From positions 1 through 64,000 of the forward strand of contig CAMYMH010000011.1 in the NCBI GenBank assembly GCA_947259275.1: a DNA stretch of 64,000 nucleotides, given 5' to 3'. A program made the translations under genes and the position numbers. Of this stretch, positions 36,706 to 45,418 are shown one piece after another. This DNA is from an uncultured Acidimicrobiaceae bacterium. Its GTDB lineage: Bacteria > Actinomycetota > Acidimicrobiia > Spongiisociales > SHLN01. The notes under the pieces were generated by a model. That model saw nothing but the letters and a program-made list of their open reading frames with translations. It had not been told where the DNA came from and did not search any database. How positions within the stretch are numbered: the first letter of the stretch is position 1; each line of letters starts with the position of its first letter.

Positions 36706-37836
36706 ATGGTTAGACGATTGTTCGTACTCCTGGTAGCACTCGCTCTCGTGGCGGCTGCTTGTGGAGACGACAGCACGAGTGACACTACCGAGCCGGGCGC
36801 CGCCACCACGACGACGGCCGGCGGTGGCGGCGGCGCAACTGCCACAACTACCGGCGGCGACGGTGGGCAGGGTGGCGGCACCCTGGCTGAAGTCAGGGCA
36901 CGCGGCGTGCTCAACTGTGGAGTGAGTGAGGGTGCTGCCGGGTTCACCAACATCGATGGCAGCGATTTCTCAGGAATCGACGTCGACTACTGCCGGGCAG
37001 TGGCCGCCGCCATCTTTGGTGACTCAAACAAGGTCGAGTTCTTCCCGGTGAGCTCGCAGGTTCGTTTCGACAACCTGAAGGCCGGTCAGTACGACGTGCT
37101 CTTCCGTAACACGACCTGGACCGCCAGCCGTGACACGGACGTGGGCATGAACTTCGGTCCGACCACCTACTTCGACGGCCAGGGCGTCATGGGCCCGATT
37201 TCCAAGGGCTTCAGCGCCGATTCCGAGCCGGAAGACGTAGACGGCTTGCTGCTGTGCACCAGTGCCGGAACCACGAGTGAGAAGAATGTGGCCGAATGGG
37301 CCTCGCTGGGTGGGGCGACCATCCGACTCGAGACCCTCGAGACCAACGAGGACGTGTATACCGCCTTCATCGACGGTAGCTGCGACATGGTCACGACCGA
37401 CGCCTCCAACCTGGTTGGCGAGCGGTTCACCCGTGGATTCCTCGACGAGTGGGTCATCTTCCCGCCGACCAACATCTCCAAGGAGCCCCTCGGTCCTGCC
37501 TACCGTGAGGGCGACGACGAGTGGGCGGACATCATCGACTGGACGGTGTTCGTCACCTTCATCGCTGCCGAGAAGGGCGTGACATCGGCCACCATCGATG
37601 CTGCGATCGCAGCGGGTGATGATCCGGAGTTGCTGCGGATTGCTGGCTTGGAGAGTTCCGAGATCGTTGCCGACCTCGGAATCGCGACCGATGGCTTCTT
37701 GCAGGTCATCAAGCAGATCGGGAACTACAACGAGATCTATGAGCGCAACCTGGCGCCGCTTGGTCTCGTTCAGGCAGGTTCCTTGAACGCACTGTTCACC
37801 GAAGGTGGGCTGATCTACGCCCCTCCATTCCGGTAA
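36706..37836 (+). CDS. Polar amino acid ABC transporter substrate-binding lipoprotein (AapJ/BztA type)
   Basis: 376 residues. The ATG at 36706 is preceded by GGCTGGAGGAG with 5-nt spacing; the earlier track start is spurious. The lipoprotein signal MVRRLFVLLVALALVAAAC is followed by a Gly/Thr-rich linker to about residue 60. The mature domain begins LAEVRARGVLNCGVSEGAAGFTNIDGSDFSGIDVDYCRAVAAAIFG, the hallmark of the broad-specificity AapJ group, with QVRFDNLKAGQYDVLFRNTTWTASRD. It is followed by an intrinsic terminator and then by two permeases and the ATPase. Confidence 0.93.
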   Translation: MVRRLFVLLVALALVAAACGDDSTSDTTEPGAATTTTAGGGGGATATTTGGDGGQGGGTLAEVRARGVLNCGVSEGAAGFTNIDGSDFSGIDVDYCRAVAAAIFGDSNKVEFFPVSSQVRFDNLKAGQYDVLFRNTTWTASRDTDVGMNFGPTTYFDGQGVMGPISKGFSADSEPEDVDGLLLCTSAGTTSEKNVAEWASLGGATIRLETLETNEDVYTAFIDGSCDMVTTDASNLVGERFTRGFLDEWVIFPPTNISKEPLGPAYREGDDEWADIIDWTVFVTFIAAEKGVTSATIDAAIAAGDDPELLRIAGLESSEIVADLGIATDGFLQVIKQIGNYNEIYERNLAPLGLVQAGSLNALFTEGGLIYAPPFR

Positions 37837-37860
37837 ACCGACCCGATAACTAGTGAGAAA

Positions 37861-37890
37861 GAGGGGCGCCCGAGCGGCGCCCCTCTTTTT
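37861..37890 (+). terminator. Intrinsic terminator after the amino acid binding-protein gene
   Basis: GAGGGGCGCC-CGAGC-GGCGCCCCTC followed by TTTTT: 10-bp perfect stem with a T-run, 24 nt after the stop. Partial read-through would give more binding protein than permease, as is usual for such operons. Confidence 0.88.
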
Positions 37891-37960
37891 CGTTTAGAGT
37901 CAACCGCCAGTCGGGTGGCCGATGGTGCCCCCGACCGGGTTGAAAGGGAGGCAGCGGAAC

Positions 37961-39862
37961 TTGGCCGTAATCGTTCGCAAGCAGGAACGCCCGCCGTTCT
38001 GGCGGAATGCCACCATTCTGAAATGGGCGGCGCAGCTTTCATTCCTGTTTGGGTTCATAGCCATCGCCGCGGTCGTCATTCCGCAGGTTCAGGACAATCT
38101 CGAGGGACAGAACCTCACCTTCGGATGGGATTGGCTGCGGGGCCGCCTCGGCTTTCTCATTCGAGAGGGCATCGACACTGATCCCGATACCGGCGCCCGC
38201 ACCATCCTGACCGGAGCCGTCAACACGTTGCGGGTGACCATTTCGGGCGTCATTGCCGCCACCCTCCTCGGAACGATCATCGGCATCGGCCGCCTCTCGA
38301 GCAACTGGCTCGTCAACAGGCTCGCGTCCCTATACATCGAGACGATCCGCAACATCCCCCTCCTGCTGTGGATGTTCTTCTGGATCGCCGTGGTCGCTTT
38401 CTTCAACATCATCGACCCGACCCTCGAAGGCAGCGTCGAGGCGGGAAGCTACTTCCTGACCTTCACCCGCAAAGGCATCGGTTCCGCCTGGATCCAGCCC
38501 TGGGGCGGCTTCTATCAGTGGGCCATCTGGCTCCTGATTGGTGCCGTGGCGGGGTATTTCGTTCACAAGCGCCAGTTCCGGATCAAGGAAACGACCGGCC
38601 AGGAGACGTACCCCAACCTCTCAGCACTTGGCGTCCTGCTCGTCTTCGCAGTCATCGGCTGGTTCGCCCACCCGGTCTTCAGCTTTGTCGGCCACGGTGC
38701 CGAGTTCATCGCCACCATCATCGGCGCCATACCGACGATTGGGCTGCAGATCGCCCTGGCGGCTGCAGCGATCTTCCTCGGGTATTGGTGGATCAACCGC
38801 TTCCTGGATGAGCGGCGGACCCCGGCAGGGCTCGCCAAGCTGACCGACGACGATTGGTTCCGGATGATCACCGCCGCCCTGTTGGCGCTCGTATTCGCCG
38901 CCTTCTTCCTCATGTTCAGCGGACTGGCTCGGGGCGCCCTCGACGTGAGCGAGGACTTCTTCGGCCGGTGGCTGGCACCCAAGTTCGACTCGACCACCAA
39001 CGTGGTCGACCTCCCGATCAGTGAGATCGAGGCACAGCTAGCGTCCGGGCTCCTGCTGGAGGACATCGCCGCCGAGCAAGAGCTGCTCCTCAACGCAGAG
39101 CTCTTGAACCTGTCCCGGGCGGACATCGACGCGGCTCTGGCCTCGGGTCTGACCGCGAGGCGGATCTACGAAGCCGAGATCAACAACCCGGACGGGACTC
39201 GGAAGGATACGAATCCTTGGGGAGAACGGCTGGTATTCGTTCCGCCCAAGAAGCTCGTGGATGGTCTTACCGCCGGCGTGGCGGTTGAGATCGACGAGGC
39301 ACTCGGCGACGGATTGATTACCCCCGCCGAGGCGGGCGCCGAACTGCAGAAGATCAAGGACCGGGCCAACGCTCCGCTCCGCTGGTCGAAGGCAGAGGTT
39401 TTCGCCCCGCGGGACGGCTTCCTCGATCTGTCGCCCACCAGTGGCATCGTAATCACGCGCGGCTTCTTTGCCGTGTGGATCGCAGTCACTCTTTACACGG
39501 CGTCGTTCATCGCCGAGATCGTGCGGGCTGGAATCCTGGCGGTTTCCAAGGGCCAGACCGAAGCTGCCAGCTCGCTCGGGCTTTCCCGGTCACAATCCCT
39601 CCGGTTCATCGTGCTTCCCCAGGCCTTCCGGATCATCTTCCCGCCGCTGGGGAACCAGTACCTCAACTTGTTCAAGAACACATCGCTTGGCCTGGCGGTG
39701 GCCTTCCCCGATATCGTCGCCGTCGGCCAGACCATCACCAACCAGACCGGCCAGACCGTCCCGGTGATCCTCATCTGGATGGGTTTCTTCCTCGGGGGCA
39801 GCCTGATCCTCTCCTCGATCGTCAACTTCTATAACCGTCGCCTGCAGTTGGTGGAACGATGA
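37961..39862 (+). CDS. Amino acid ABC transporter permease (AapQ type), enlarged
   Basis: First permease of the polar amino acid importer. I favour the TTG at 37961 because AAGGGAGG lies 9 nt upstream; the ATG at 37922 has no ribosome-binding site. The product is 633 residues, against about 400 for typical AapQ. The permease domain is split: an N-terminal half (NTLRVTISGVIAATLLGTIIGIGRLSSN ... ETIRNIPLLLWMFFW) and a C-terminal half with the EAA loop (EIVRAGILAVSKGQTEAASSLGLSRSQSLRFIVLPQAF). About 330 residues lie between them, including extra TM helices and a soluble helical stretch (EIEAQLASGLLLEDIAAEQELLL ... LITPAEAGAELQKIKDR). It overlaps the second permease by 4 nt. Confidence 0.88.
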   Translation: MAVIVRKQERPPFWRNATILKWAAQLSFLFGFIAIAAVVIPQVQDNLEGQNLTFGWDWLRGRLGFLIREGIDTDPDTGARTILTGAVNTLRVTISGVIAATLLGTIIGIGRLSSNWLVNRLASLYIETIRNIPLLLWMFFWIAVVAFFNIIDPTLEGSVEAGSYFLTFTRKGIGSAWIQPWGGFYQWAIWLLIGAVAGYFVHKRQFRIKETTGQETYPNLSALGVLLVFAVIGWFAHPVFSFVGHGAEFIATIIGAIPTIGLQIALAAAAIFLGYWWINRFLDERRTPAGLAKLTDDDWFRMITAALLALVFAAFFLMFSGLARGALDVSEDFFGRWLAPKFDSTTNVVDLPISEIEAQLASGLLLEDIAAEQELLLNAELLNLSRADIDAALASGLTARRIYEAEINNPDGTRKDTNPWGERLVFVPPKKLVDGLTAGVAVEIDEALGDGLITPAEAGAELQKIKDRANAPLRWSKAEVFAPRDGFLDLSPTSGIVITRGFFAVWIAVTLYTASFIAEIVRAGILAVSKGQTEAASSLGLSRSQSLRFIVLPQAFRIIFPPLGNQYLNLFKNTSLGLAVAFPDIVAVGQTITNQTGQTVPVILIWMGFFLGGSLILSSIVNFYNRRLQLVER

Positions 39863-41778
39863 CCGGAAAAATCATCCTCCCGGATATTCCTGAGCTGGAG
39901 TTCGCACCCGAGCTACCCCCGAAGGGGCCGGTGGTGTGGATGAAGGACAACCTCTTCAGCACGCCGCGTTCGAGCTTCCTCACGGTGGTCGGTCTCTATG
40001 TCGCCTATGTCTTTACCAAGGGCTTCACTGGCTTCGTTTTCAACTACGCCGAGCGCCGCTGGGATGCCGTTACCGACAACATGAAGCTCCTCATGGTGTA
40101 CCTGTACCCGAATGGGACCAGCGAGCGCATTTTGGACGCTGCCGGGGAGCCAATCAATCAGATGCATCGGGTTTGGATCAGCCTGGGCGTTGTCATCGCC
40201 CTGACTGCATTGAGCCTCGTCTTCTGGCGGGTGGGCGGGAAGATGGCTCCGAAGAGAATCACTCGTACCCTGCAAATCTCGGGTGGATTTCTGCTGTTCG
40301 TGTTCTTGGGGGTGACGATTCTCGACTATGTCTTTGGGGTTCTCTTCGGCTTCGACTTCGGTGGCTGGGAGTGGCAGTTCTCGACGAAAGTGCACTTCTG
40401 GACCATCCTCGTCGGCGTGGTGCTACTCGGCGGGGGCTTGCTGGTCGACCGGGCAATGGGTGATCGGGGCAAGGAAGAGACCATCTCCGTCATCGGTCTG
40501 CTGGGCGCGCTGGCCGTAGTCGTGGTCGGGTTGCTGTGGGTGATCGAGCTGCCCCGACTGTCAGGGACCGAGCCGGGCGCGCCCAAGGTTTTCCAGCCGA
40601 TTGAGGAGACGACAACCTTGCCGTGGACGATCATGCTGGGCGTTGCCTTCCTCAGCTATTGGGTCGGGGTGGGTCTGCGCCGGGTGATCCCCGACCGGGC
40701 CGGAACCCGGGTGCTCACGCTCGCTTGGCTCGTGTCCTTCCCGGTGCTGGTCATGGCGGTGCTGCGAGATCCCGGCTGGGACGAGGTGGTGGCACCCGGA
40801 TTCAGCCTCGGCAACTACCTGACGATCGGCGCAGCCTTTCTGGTCGTGGGTGGCCTCGTCATCTGGGCGGCTTCGCACCCGGCGATTGGTGAATGGTCGG
40901 CGGCGATAGTGGCGGCAATTGGAGTGGCCATCGTCTTCTCATGGTCCGTCTCCATGCTCATGTTCATCCGGTTCTCCCTCTTTGCGGTCCTGCTCTTCGT
41001 CCTCGGAGCCAAGACGTTCGGGGGAGCGACCCAGGTCCGCCGCCGCTACCTGTTGTTGTGGGCAGGCTTGATGGTTTTCCTCACCTACTTCTTCATCCTC
41101 GTCAAGGGCGGCAACACTGTCGAGACCCAGACACCGTCACCATTCGGCGGCTTCGTTCTCACCATGATCATCTTCGTGTCTGTGATGCTGCTGTCGTTCC
41201 CGTTTGGCGTGCTGCTGGCGCTGGGCCGTACGTCGACCATGCCGATCTTCCGCCTCATGTCGGTGGCCTACATCGAAGTTGTGCGCGGCGTCCCCCTCAT
41301 TACCTGGCTCATCATGTCGATCATTTTCATGCCGTTTGCCTTACCGATCGGTGCCAATGTCCCCGACTTCGTTTTGGTCATCTTGTTCTACGCAGGGTTC
41401 TCGGCGGCCTACATGGCCGAGAACGTGCGCGGAGGTCTCCAGGCCATCCGCGCCGGCCAGAAGGAAGCGTCGGTTGCTCTCGGCATGACGACGGTGCAAA
41501 CCATGATCTTCATCACGATGCCTCAGGCCTTGCGTACGGTGATCCCGGCCCTGGTCGGCCAGGCCATCGCCACCTTCAAGGACACGTCGCTGGTCGCAAT
41601 CATCGGGTTACTCGACTTCCTGGCCTTGGCCCAGGGCACCGTTCCCGGCCAGCCCCTCTACCGAGGCTCGCTCCGGACCATGCTGATCTTTGCCGCGTTC
41701 TTCTACTGGATTTTCACGTTCTCCATGTCCAAGGCGAGCCAACGGTTGGAGAAGAAGCTCGGAGTCGGCGAGCGCTAA
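39859..41778 (+). CDS. Amino acid ABC transporter permease (AapM type), enlarged N-terminus
   Basis: Second permease, 639 residues. The first ~415 residues hold around ten hydrophobic segments of no recognised family. The C-terminal ~220 residues are the HisM/AapM-like permease domain: FGGFVLTMIIFVSVMLLSFPFGVLLALGRTSTMP, AYIEVVRGVPLITWLIMS, and the EAA loop GLQAIRAGQKEASVALGMTTVQTMIFITMPQALRTVIPAL. AapM proteins usually carry extra N-terminal TMs but are nearer 380-450 residues. Coupled to the first permease (ATGA) and followed 9 nt later by the ATPase. Confidence 0.88.
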   Translation: MTGKIILPDIPELEFAPELPPKGPVVWMKDNLFSTPRSSFLTVVGLYVAYVFTKGFTGFVFNYAERRWDAVTDNMKLLMVYLYPNGTSERILDAAGEPINQMHRVWISLGVVIALTALSLVFWRVGGKMAPKRITRTLQISGGFLLFVFLGVTILDYVFGVLFGFDFGGWEWQFSTKVHFWTILVGVVLLGGGLLVDRAMGDRGKEETISVIGLLGALAVVVVGLLWVIELPRLSGTEPGAPKVFQPIEETTTLPWTIMLGVAFLSYWVGVGLRRVIPDRAGTRVLTLAWLVSFPVLVMAVLRDPGWDEVVAPGFSLGNYLTIGAAFLVVGGLVIWAASHPAIGEWSAAIVAAIGVAIVFSWSVSMLMFIRFSLFAVLLFVLGAKTFGGATQVRRRYLLLWAGLMVFLTYFFILVKGGNTVETQTPSPFGGFVLTMIIFVSVMLLSFPFGVLLALGRTSTMPIFRLMSVAYIEVVRGVPLITWLIMSIIFMPFALPIGANVPDFVLVILFYAGFSAAYMAENVRGGLQAIRAGQKEASVALGMTTVQTMIFITMPQALRTVIPALVGQAIATFKDTSLVAIIGLLDFLALAQGTVPGQPLYRGSLRTMLIFAAFFYWIFTFSMSKASQRLEKKLGVGER

Positions 41779-41787
41779 GGAGGCACT

Positions 41788-42543
41788 ATGACAACCGAGA
41801 AGACCCTCGGCGAAAACGACATCATCATCTGCGAAGGCGTCAAGAAGTGGTTTGGTGATTTTCAGGCGCTCAAAGGTGTTACCACCAATATCAAGGAGCG
41901 AGAGGTCGTCGTCGTCATCGGCCCATCGGGGTCGGGCAAATCGACGTTCATTCGCTGTATCAACCGTCTCGAGGTCCACCAGGAGGGCCGCATCATCGTC
42001 GACGGCGTTGAGTTGTCGAGCGACGTGCGCAACATCGACAAGATCCGCTCTGAAGTCGGCATGGTTTTCCAGCAGTTCAATCTGTTTCCGCACCTCACCG
42101 TGTTGCAGAACGTCACCCTGGCTCCGATGTGGGTGCGCAAGAAACCACGCGAGGAGGCCGAAGCCACGGCGATGGCGCTGCTGGAGCGGGTCGGTATCCC
42201 CGAGCAAGCGGCCAAGTTCCCCGGGCAGTTGTCCGGTGGTCAGCAACAACGGGTGGCAATCGCCCGGTCGCTGGCGATGGAGCCCCGCATCATGCTGTTC
42301 GATGAGCCGACGTCGGCTCTCGACCCCGAGATGATCAAGGAGGTCCTCGACGTCATGAAGGAGCTGGCCCTTAGCGGGATGACGATGATCGTCGTCACTC
42401 ACGAGATGGGCTTCGCCCGGGAGGTGGCCGATCGGGTGTTCTTCTTTGACTACGGAACCATCGTCGAAGAAGGCACCCCGGAGCACTTCTTCACCAACCC
42501 CTCGCACGACCGCACCAAGCTGTTCCTGAGCCAGATCTTGTGA
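41788..42543 (+). CDS. Polar amino acid ABC transporter ATP-binding protein (AapP/GlnQ type)
   Basis: 251 residues, energises the amino acid importer. Walker [20 protein letters not shown]-loop [18 protein letters not shown], signature [17 protein letters not shown], Walker [16 protein letters not shown] and the switch His in [16 protein letters not shown] are all intact. The FIRCINRLE and FNLFPHLT strings are typical of the PAAT family. The stop codon lies inside a 14-bp hairpin, which ends the operon. Confidence 0.95.
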   Translation: MTTEKTLGENDIIICEGVKKWFGDFQALKGVTTNIKEREVVVVIGPSGSGKSTFIRCINRLEVHQEGRIIVDGVELSSDVRNIDKIRSEVGMVFQQFNLFPHLTVLQNVTLAPMWVRKKPREEAEATAMALLERVGIPEQAAKFPGQLSGGQQQRVAIARSLAMEPRIMLFDEPTSALDPEMIKEVLDVMKELALSGMTMIVVTHEMGFAREVADRVFFFDYGTIVEEGTPEHFFTNPSHDRTKLFLSQIL

Positions 42544-42562
42544 GCGAAGCTCACAAGATCTG
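42532..42562 (+). terminator. Hairpin spanning the stop codon of the amino acid ATPase gene
   Basis: CAGATCTTGTGAGC-GAA-GCTCACAAGATCTG: 14-bp perfect stem, GAA loop. The TGA stop (42541-42543) is inside the left arm. No T-run. It marks the end of the importer operon. Confidence 0.7.
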
Positions 42563-42574
42563 AGACAACCGCAA

Positions 42575-42602
42575 ACCGCCCACCGCCCACGGCCCACCGT
42601 GG
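42575..42602. repeat. Heptamer array (ACCGCCC)4, left of the four-helix-bundle gene
   Basis: ACCGCCC, ACCGCCC, ACGGCCC, ACCGTGG. Reverse orientation relative to the GGTGGGC array on the other side of the next gene. Confidence 0.75.
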
Positions 42603-42640
42603 GTCTTGAGGTGGAACGCGAGGTCTGATATCCAGCCCAG

Positions 42641-43000
42641 ATGCGCGACTTTCGGCGACTTCGGGTTTGGCAGCGGGCCCACCAATTGACCTTGGACTGC
42701 TACCGCCTTACCGACTCATTTCCTCCGACAGAACGCTTTGGTCTCGTTTCGCAGATACGGCGATGTGCCAGCTCGATAGGTGCCAACATCGCCGAGGGTT
42801 GCGGGCGCGATACCAGTCGGGACTTCAGGCGGTTCATCTCAATCGCGGCCGGGTCCGTCACCGAACTTCGCAACCACTTGCTTCTGAGCCGTGATCTTGG
42901 GTTGCTGGATACGGCTGAATTCGGCCAGCTCGATCGCGATGCTGAGACTGTGAGGCGAATGCTTGCGGGCCTGATTACCAGGCCAGGCGATCGGCTCTGA
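42641..43000 (+). CDS. Four-helix-bundle protein (23S rRNA intervening-sequence protein family)
   Basis: 119 residues: MRDFRRLRVWQRAHQLTLDCYRLTDSFPPTERFGLVSQIRRCASSIGANIAEGCGRDTSRDFRRFISIAAGSVTELRNHLLLSRDLGLL. The W-A-H-L-x-Y pattern, F-P-x-x-E-x-FGLxxQxRRxxxSIxxNIAEG and ExxxxLxLxxDLG are the S23/IVP family signature. Relatives form pentameric bundles; some are encoded in rRNA insertions or next to diversity-generating retroelements, but neither is present here. It is flanked on both sides by heptamer arrays in inverted orientation, which is noted as a finding. Confidence 0.9.
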   Translation: MRDFRRLRVWQRAHQLTLDCYRLTDSFPPTERFGLVSQIRRCASSIGANIAEGCGRDTSRDFRRFISIAAGSVTELRNHLLLSRDLGLLDTAEFGQLDRDAETVRRMLAGLITRPGDRL

Positions 43001-43009
43001 CCCCTCAGC

Positions 43010-43037
43010 GGTCGGCGGTCGGCGGTGGGCGGTGGGC
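43010..43037. repeat. Heptamer array (GGTSGGC)4, right of the four-helix-bundle gene
   Basis: GGTCGGC, GGTCGGC, GGTGGGC, GGTGGGC in tandem, ending 9 nt before the convergent lipoprotein stop. Confidence 0.85.
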
Positions 43038-43039
43038 TT

Positions 43040-43056
43040 GCTCGCCTACGGCGAGC
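43040..43056. repeat. TAC-loop hairpin overlapping a stop codon
   Basis: GCTCGCC-TAC-GGCGAGC, 7-bp perfect stem. The TAG stop of the minus-strand lipoprotein gene (43046-43048) lies at the top of the stem and in the loop. Confidence 0.8.
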
Positions 43057-43573
43057 GGCTGCCTGCGACCAAGCTCTCCGCGACCGCTCTGGCGTCGTCC
43101 GCGCCGGCCGGCGGGTAGAGGATGATCGAGTACTCGTCGCACCGGTCGGGGCCCTCGAACCAGGCGACACCCCACACGCCGTCGGGAAGAGGCCCCAAGG
43201 CGGCATCAACGTCTCGCACGGTGATGACGTCGGGAGTCTCGAGCCAGCGAACCGGCGGAAGCGAGCCCCGGATGATGGCCAGCACCGGTGCGCCGTCCTC
43301 CTGGCTCCACACGCTGGTGGAGGTGCCGGAAATGATGGTGTACAGGTTGTACGGGATGTCACGGGTGGCCGGCAGCTCAGTCGATATCCGGTCGGGCAGT
43401 TCGGCCGGCACGAACGGAGCCGGATCGCAGGCCACCACGGTTGGCGGCGGCTCGGTAGTCGAGGTGGTCGGCGCGTCTGGGAAGGCGACGGTGGTCGGGC
43501 TGAGCAGGGTTCCTGCGTTGTCCCCTCCCGAGCAGGCGGCCAGCAGGAGCGCCGCCACAATTACTCTCTTCAC
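43046..43573 (-). CDS. Small hypothetical lipoprotein downstream of lgt
   Basis: 175 residues from a GTG at 43573 that overlaps the lgt stop as GTGA; the 452-aa ORF of the track merely reads through lgt in another frame. Lipoprotein signal: MKRVIVAALLLAACSGG (lipidated Cys about 14). A Thr/Pro-rich linker (PTTSTTEPPPT) leads to a ~110-residue domain starting CDPAPFVPAELPDRISTELPATRD and ending with YSIILYPPAGADDARAVAESLVAGS. No family is recognised. Coupling to lgt, the enzyme that lipidates it, is notable but may be chance. Confidence 0.75.
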   Translation of the reverse strand: MKRVIVAALLLAACSGGDNAGTLLSPTTVAFPDAPTTSTTEPPPTVVACDPAPFVPAELPDRISTELPATRDIPYNLYTIISGTSTSVWSQEDGAPVLAIIRGSLPPVRWLETPDVITVRDVDAALGPLPDGVWGVAWFEGPDRCDEYSIILYPPAGADDARAVAESLVAGSRSP

Positions 43574-44367
43574 GAGGCGGAGCGGACCCGTCGCTGCATG
43601 ATGACGTAAGCGATGGTGCCGCCGACGGCGGTGGCGAGCGCGATCCATCCGTTGCGACTGATTCCGGCCAAGCGGTAGTCGGTATCGGTGCGGAGGAGCT
43701 CCATGAGGAACCGCACGATTCCGTACAGAACTAGATATACGGTGAACAGGCTCCCCGGAGCGGGCTTGAAGCGCTTCTCGACCCACAGGATCATGCCGAC
43801 CACCACGAGATTCAGGAGCGACTCGTACAGAAACGTCGGGTGAAACGTGGCTGAGTCGAGGTACTCCTGAACCCGGTTCTCCTGGGCGATCTCCACCGCC
43901 CACGGGAGATCGGTGGGCCGTCCGTAAAGCTCCTGGTTGAAGTAGTTGCCCCAGCGGCCGATCGCCTGGGCGAGGGGAATGGCCGGCGCCACCGAGTCGG
44001 CAACGTCGGCGATGCGGGCACCCTCGCGCCGCATGACCCAGATCATGGCGATGCCGCCGGCCAACAGGCCGCCGAAGAAAGCGAGGCCCCCGTCCCAGAT
44101 CCGAAGGGCGTCGACCACGGGTTGGCGGGCCTGGGGATGGGTGATCACATAGCCGACCCGAGCACCGGCGATTCCCGAGATCACCGCGATGATGCTGGCT
44201 CGCTCGATGGTCTTCGGATCCCCGCCGCGCTGTTCGAATCGGCGGGTGGCCAGCCAGATAGCGGCGATGACCCCGAGGGCGATGGCAACGCCGTAGAAAT
44301 TGACCCGCAGCGGGCCCAGGTCGAAGCCGTTTACATCCGGCGATGGAATCGAAGCGAGCCAATGCAT
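43570..44367 (-). CDS. lgt: Prolipoprotein diacylglyceryl transferase
   Basis: 265 residues, seven TM helices. Transfers diacylglycerol from phosphatidylglycerol to the lipobox Cys. Signatures: IPSPDVNGFDLGPLRVNFYGVAIALGV, the Lgt signature GRWGNYFNQELYGRPTDLPWAV (Arg/Gly/Asn/Glu cluster) at about 140-160, HPTFLYESLLNLVV with the conserved HPxxLYE, and GIVRFLMELLRTDTDY. It precedes and overlaps a small lipoprotein gene. At least five proteins in this window carry lipoboxes and would be its substrates. Confidence 0.95.
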   Translation of the reverse strand: MHWLASIPSPDVNGFDLGPLRVNFYGVAIALGVIAAIWLATRRFEQRGGDPKTIERASIIAVISGIAGARVGYVITHPQARQPVVDALRIWDGGLAFFGGLLAGGIAMIWVMRREGARIADVADSVAPAIPLAQAIGRWGNYFNQELYGRPTDLPWAVEIAQENRVQEYLDSATFHPTFLYESLLNLVVVGMILWVEKRFKPAPGSLFTVYLVLYGIVRFLMELLRTDTDYRLAGISRNGWIALATAVGGTIAYVIMQRRVRSAS

Positions 44368-44384
44368 GGGGAGACTCTAGAAGT

Positions 44385-44405
44385 GCCCACCGCCCACCGC
44401 CCACC
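44385..44405. repeat. Heptamer array (GCCCACC)3
   Basis: Three perfect GCCCACC units, 18 nt upstream of the lgt start. Confidence 0.75.
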
Positions 44406-44476
44406 GGCGCGGAATCAGGCGGTGATCCGGGGAGGGGCGCGCATCAGACACCGCGGTGGGCGATATGCGGTTGGCG

Positions 44477-44494
44477 CCGGTCAGTCCTGACCGG
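44477..44494. repeat. Hairpin overlapping the SPFH gene stop codon
   Basis: CCGGTCAG-TC-CTGACCGG: 8-bp perfect stem. The TGA stop of the minus-strand SPFH gene (44481-44483) lies inside it. Confidence 0.7.
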
Positions 44495-45410
44495 CCGGCT
44501 GGTCGCCGTCGGCGCCGAACAACTCGGCCACCGCACCGACGCTGCCGAGAATTCGGGCAGATTCGAGCGGGATAAACACCTTGCTCGCCTTCCCGTCGGC
44601 GATCTGGGCGAGTGCCTCCAGGTACTTGATGGCGATGAGATCCGGTGTCGGGTCACCTTCATGGATCGCCCGGAACACGCGCTCGACGGCCCGTCCCTCA
44701 CCTTCGGCCACGATCTCCTTCTGATAGGCGTCGGCGTCGGCCACCTTCTTGATCGCCTCGGCGCGGCCTTCGGCCTCGAGGATGGCGGACTCCCGGACAC
44801 CCTCCGCCTGAAGAATGCGAGACCGCTTGTCGCCCTCCGCCTCGGTGACGATGGCACGCCGGTCGCGCTCGGCCTTCATCTGGCGGTGCATGGCGTCGGT
44901 GACGTCGGGTGGCGGCTCAATCCGCTGGATCTCGACCCGGATTACCTTGGTTCCCCACATATCGGTGGCGTCGTCGAGGATCTCCCGGAGGGCGGTGTTG
45001 ATCATGTCGCGAGACGTGAGCGCCTCATCGAGCTGCAGGTCACCAACCAGGTTACGCAGGTTGGTCTGGGCCAGTTTGGTAGCGGCCTGGATGAAGTTGT
45101 TGATGTTGTACTTCAGCTTGACCGGGTCGGTTGCCTGGTAGTAGACGACCGCGTCGACGGTGACCACCACGTTGTCCTTGGTGATGACCTCCTGGGGTGG
45201 GACGTCGACCACCTGCTCGCGCATGTCGACCTTGATGATGCGCTCAACAAACGGGATGATCCACCGCAGCCCCGGGTCGAGTGTCTCCCGGTACCGCCCG
45301 AGCCGCTCCACGAGGCCTTTCTCAAAGGGCCGCACGATCTTGAGCCCGGTCGCGGCCACGACGAAGAGCCCGAGAACGATGATGGCCAATAATGCAACAG
45401 CAGCTCCCAC
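44481..45410 (-). CDS. SPFH-domain membrane protein (stomatin/QmcA-like)
   Basis: 309 residues. One N-terminal TM helix ([19 protein letters not shown]) is followed by the SPFH/Band 7 domain ([69 protein letters not shown]) and a coiled-coil region rich in Glu/Ala ([44 protein letters not shown]). It is the standard bacterial stomatin arrangement and pairs with the NfeD gene 8 nt upstream. Together they probably form a membrane scaffold complex involved in membrane-protein quality control or fluidity. Confidence 0.93.
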   Translation of the reverse strand: MGAAVALLAIIVLGLFVVAATGLKIVRPFEKGLVERLGRYRETLDPGLRWIIPFVERIIKVDMREQVVDVPPQEVITKDNVVVTVDAVVYYQATDPVKLKYNINNFIQAATKLAQTNLRNLVGDLQLDEALTSRDMINTALREILDDATDMWGTKVIRVEIQRIEPPPDVTDAMHRQMKAERDRRAIVTEAEGDKRSRILQAEGVRESAILEAEGRAEAIKKVADADAYQKEIVAEGEGRAVERVFRAIHEGDPTPDLIAIKYLEALAQIADGKASKVFIPLESARILGSVGAVAELFGADGDQPAGQD

Positions 45411-45418
45411 GGAACCTC

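Noticed and set aside
43046-44404. 452-aa minus-strand ORF fused to the small lipoprotein
   Set aside because: Its first ~275 codons are an out-of-frame reading of lgt; the GTG at 43573 with a 4-nt overlap explains the real gene.
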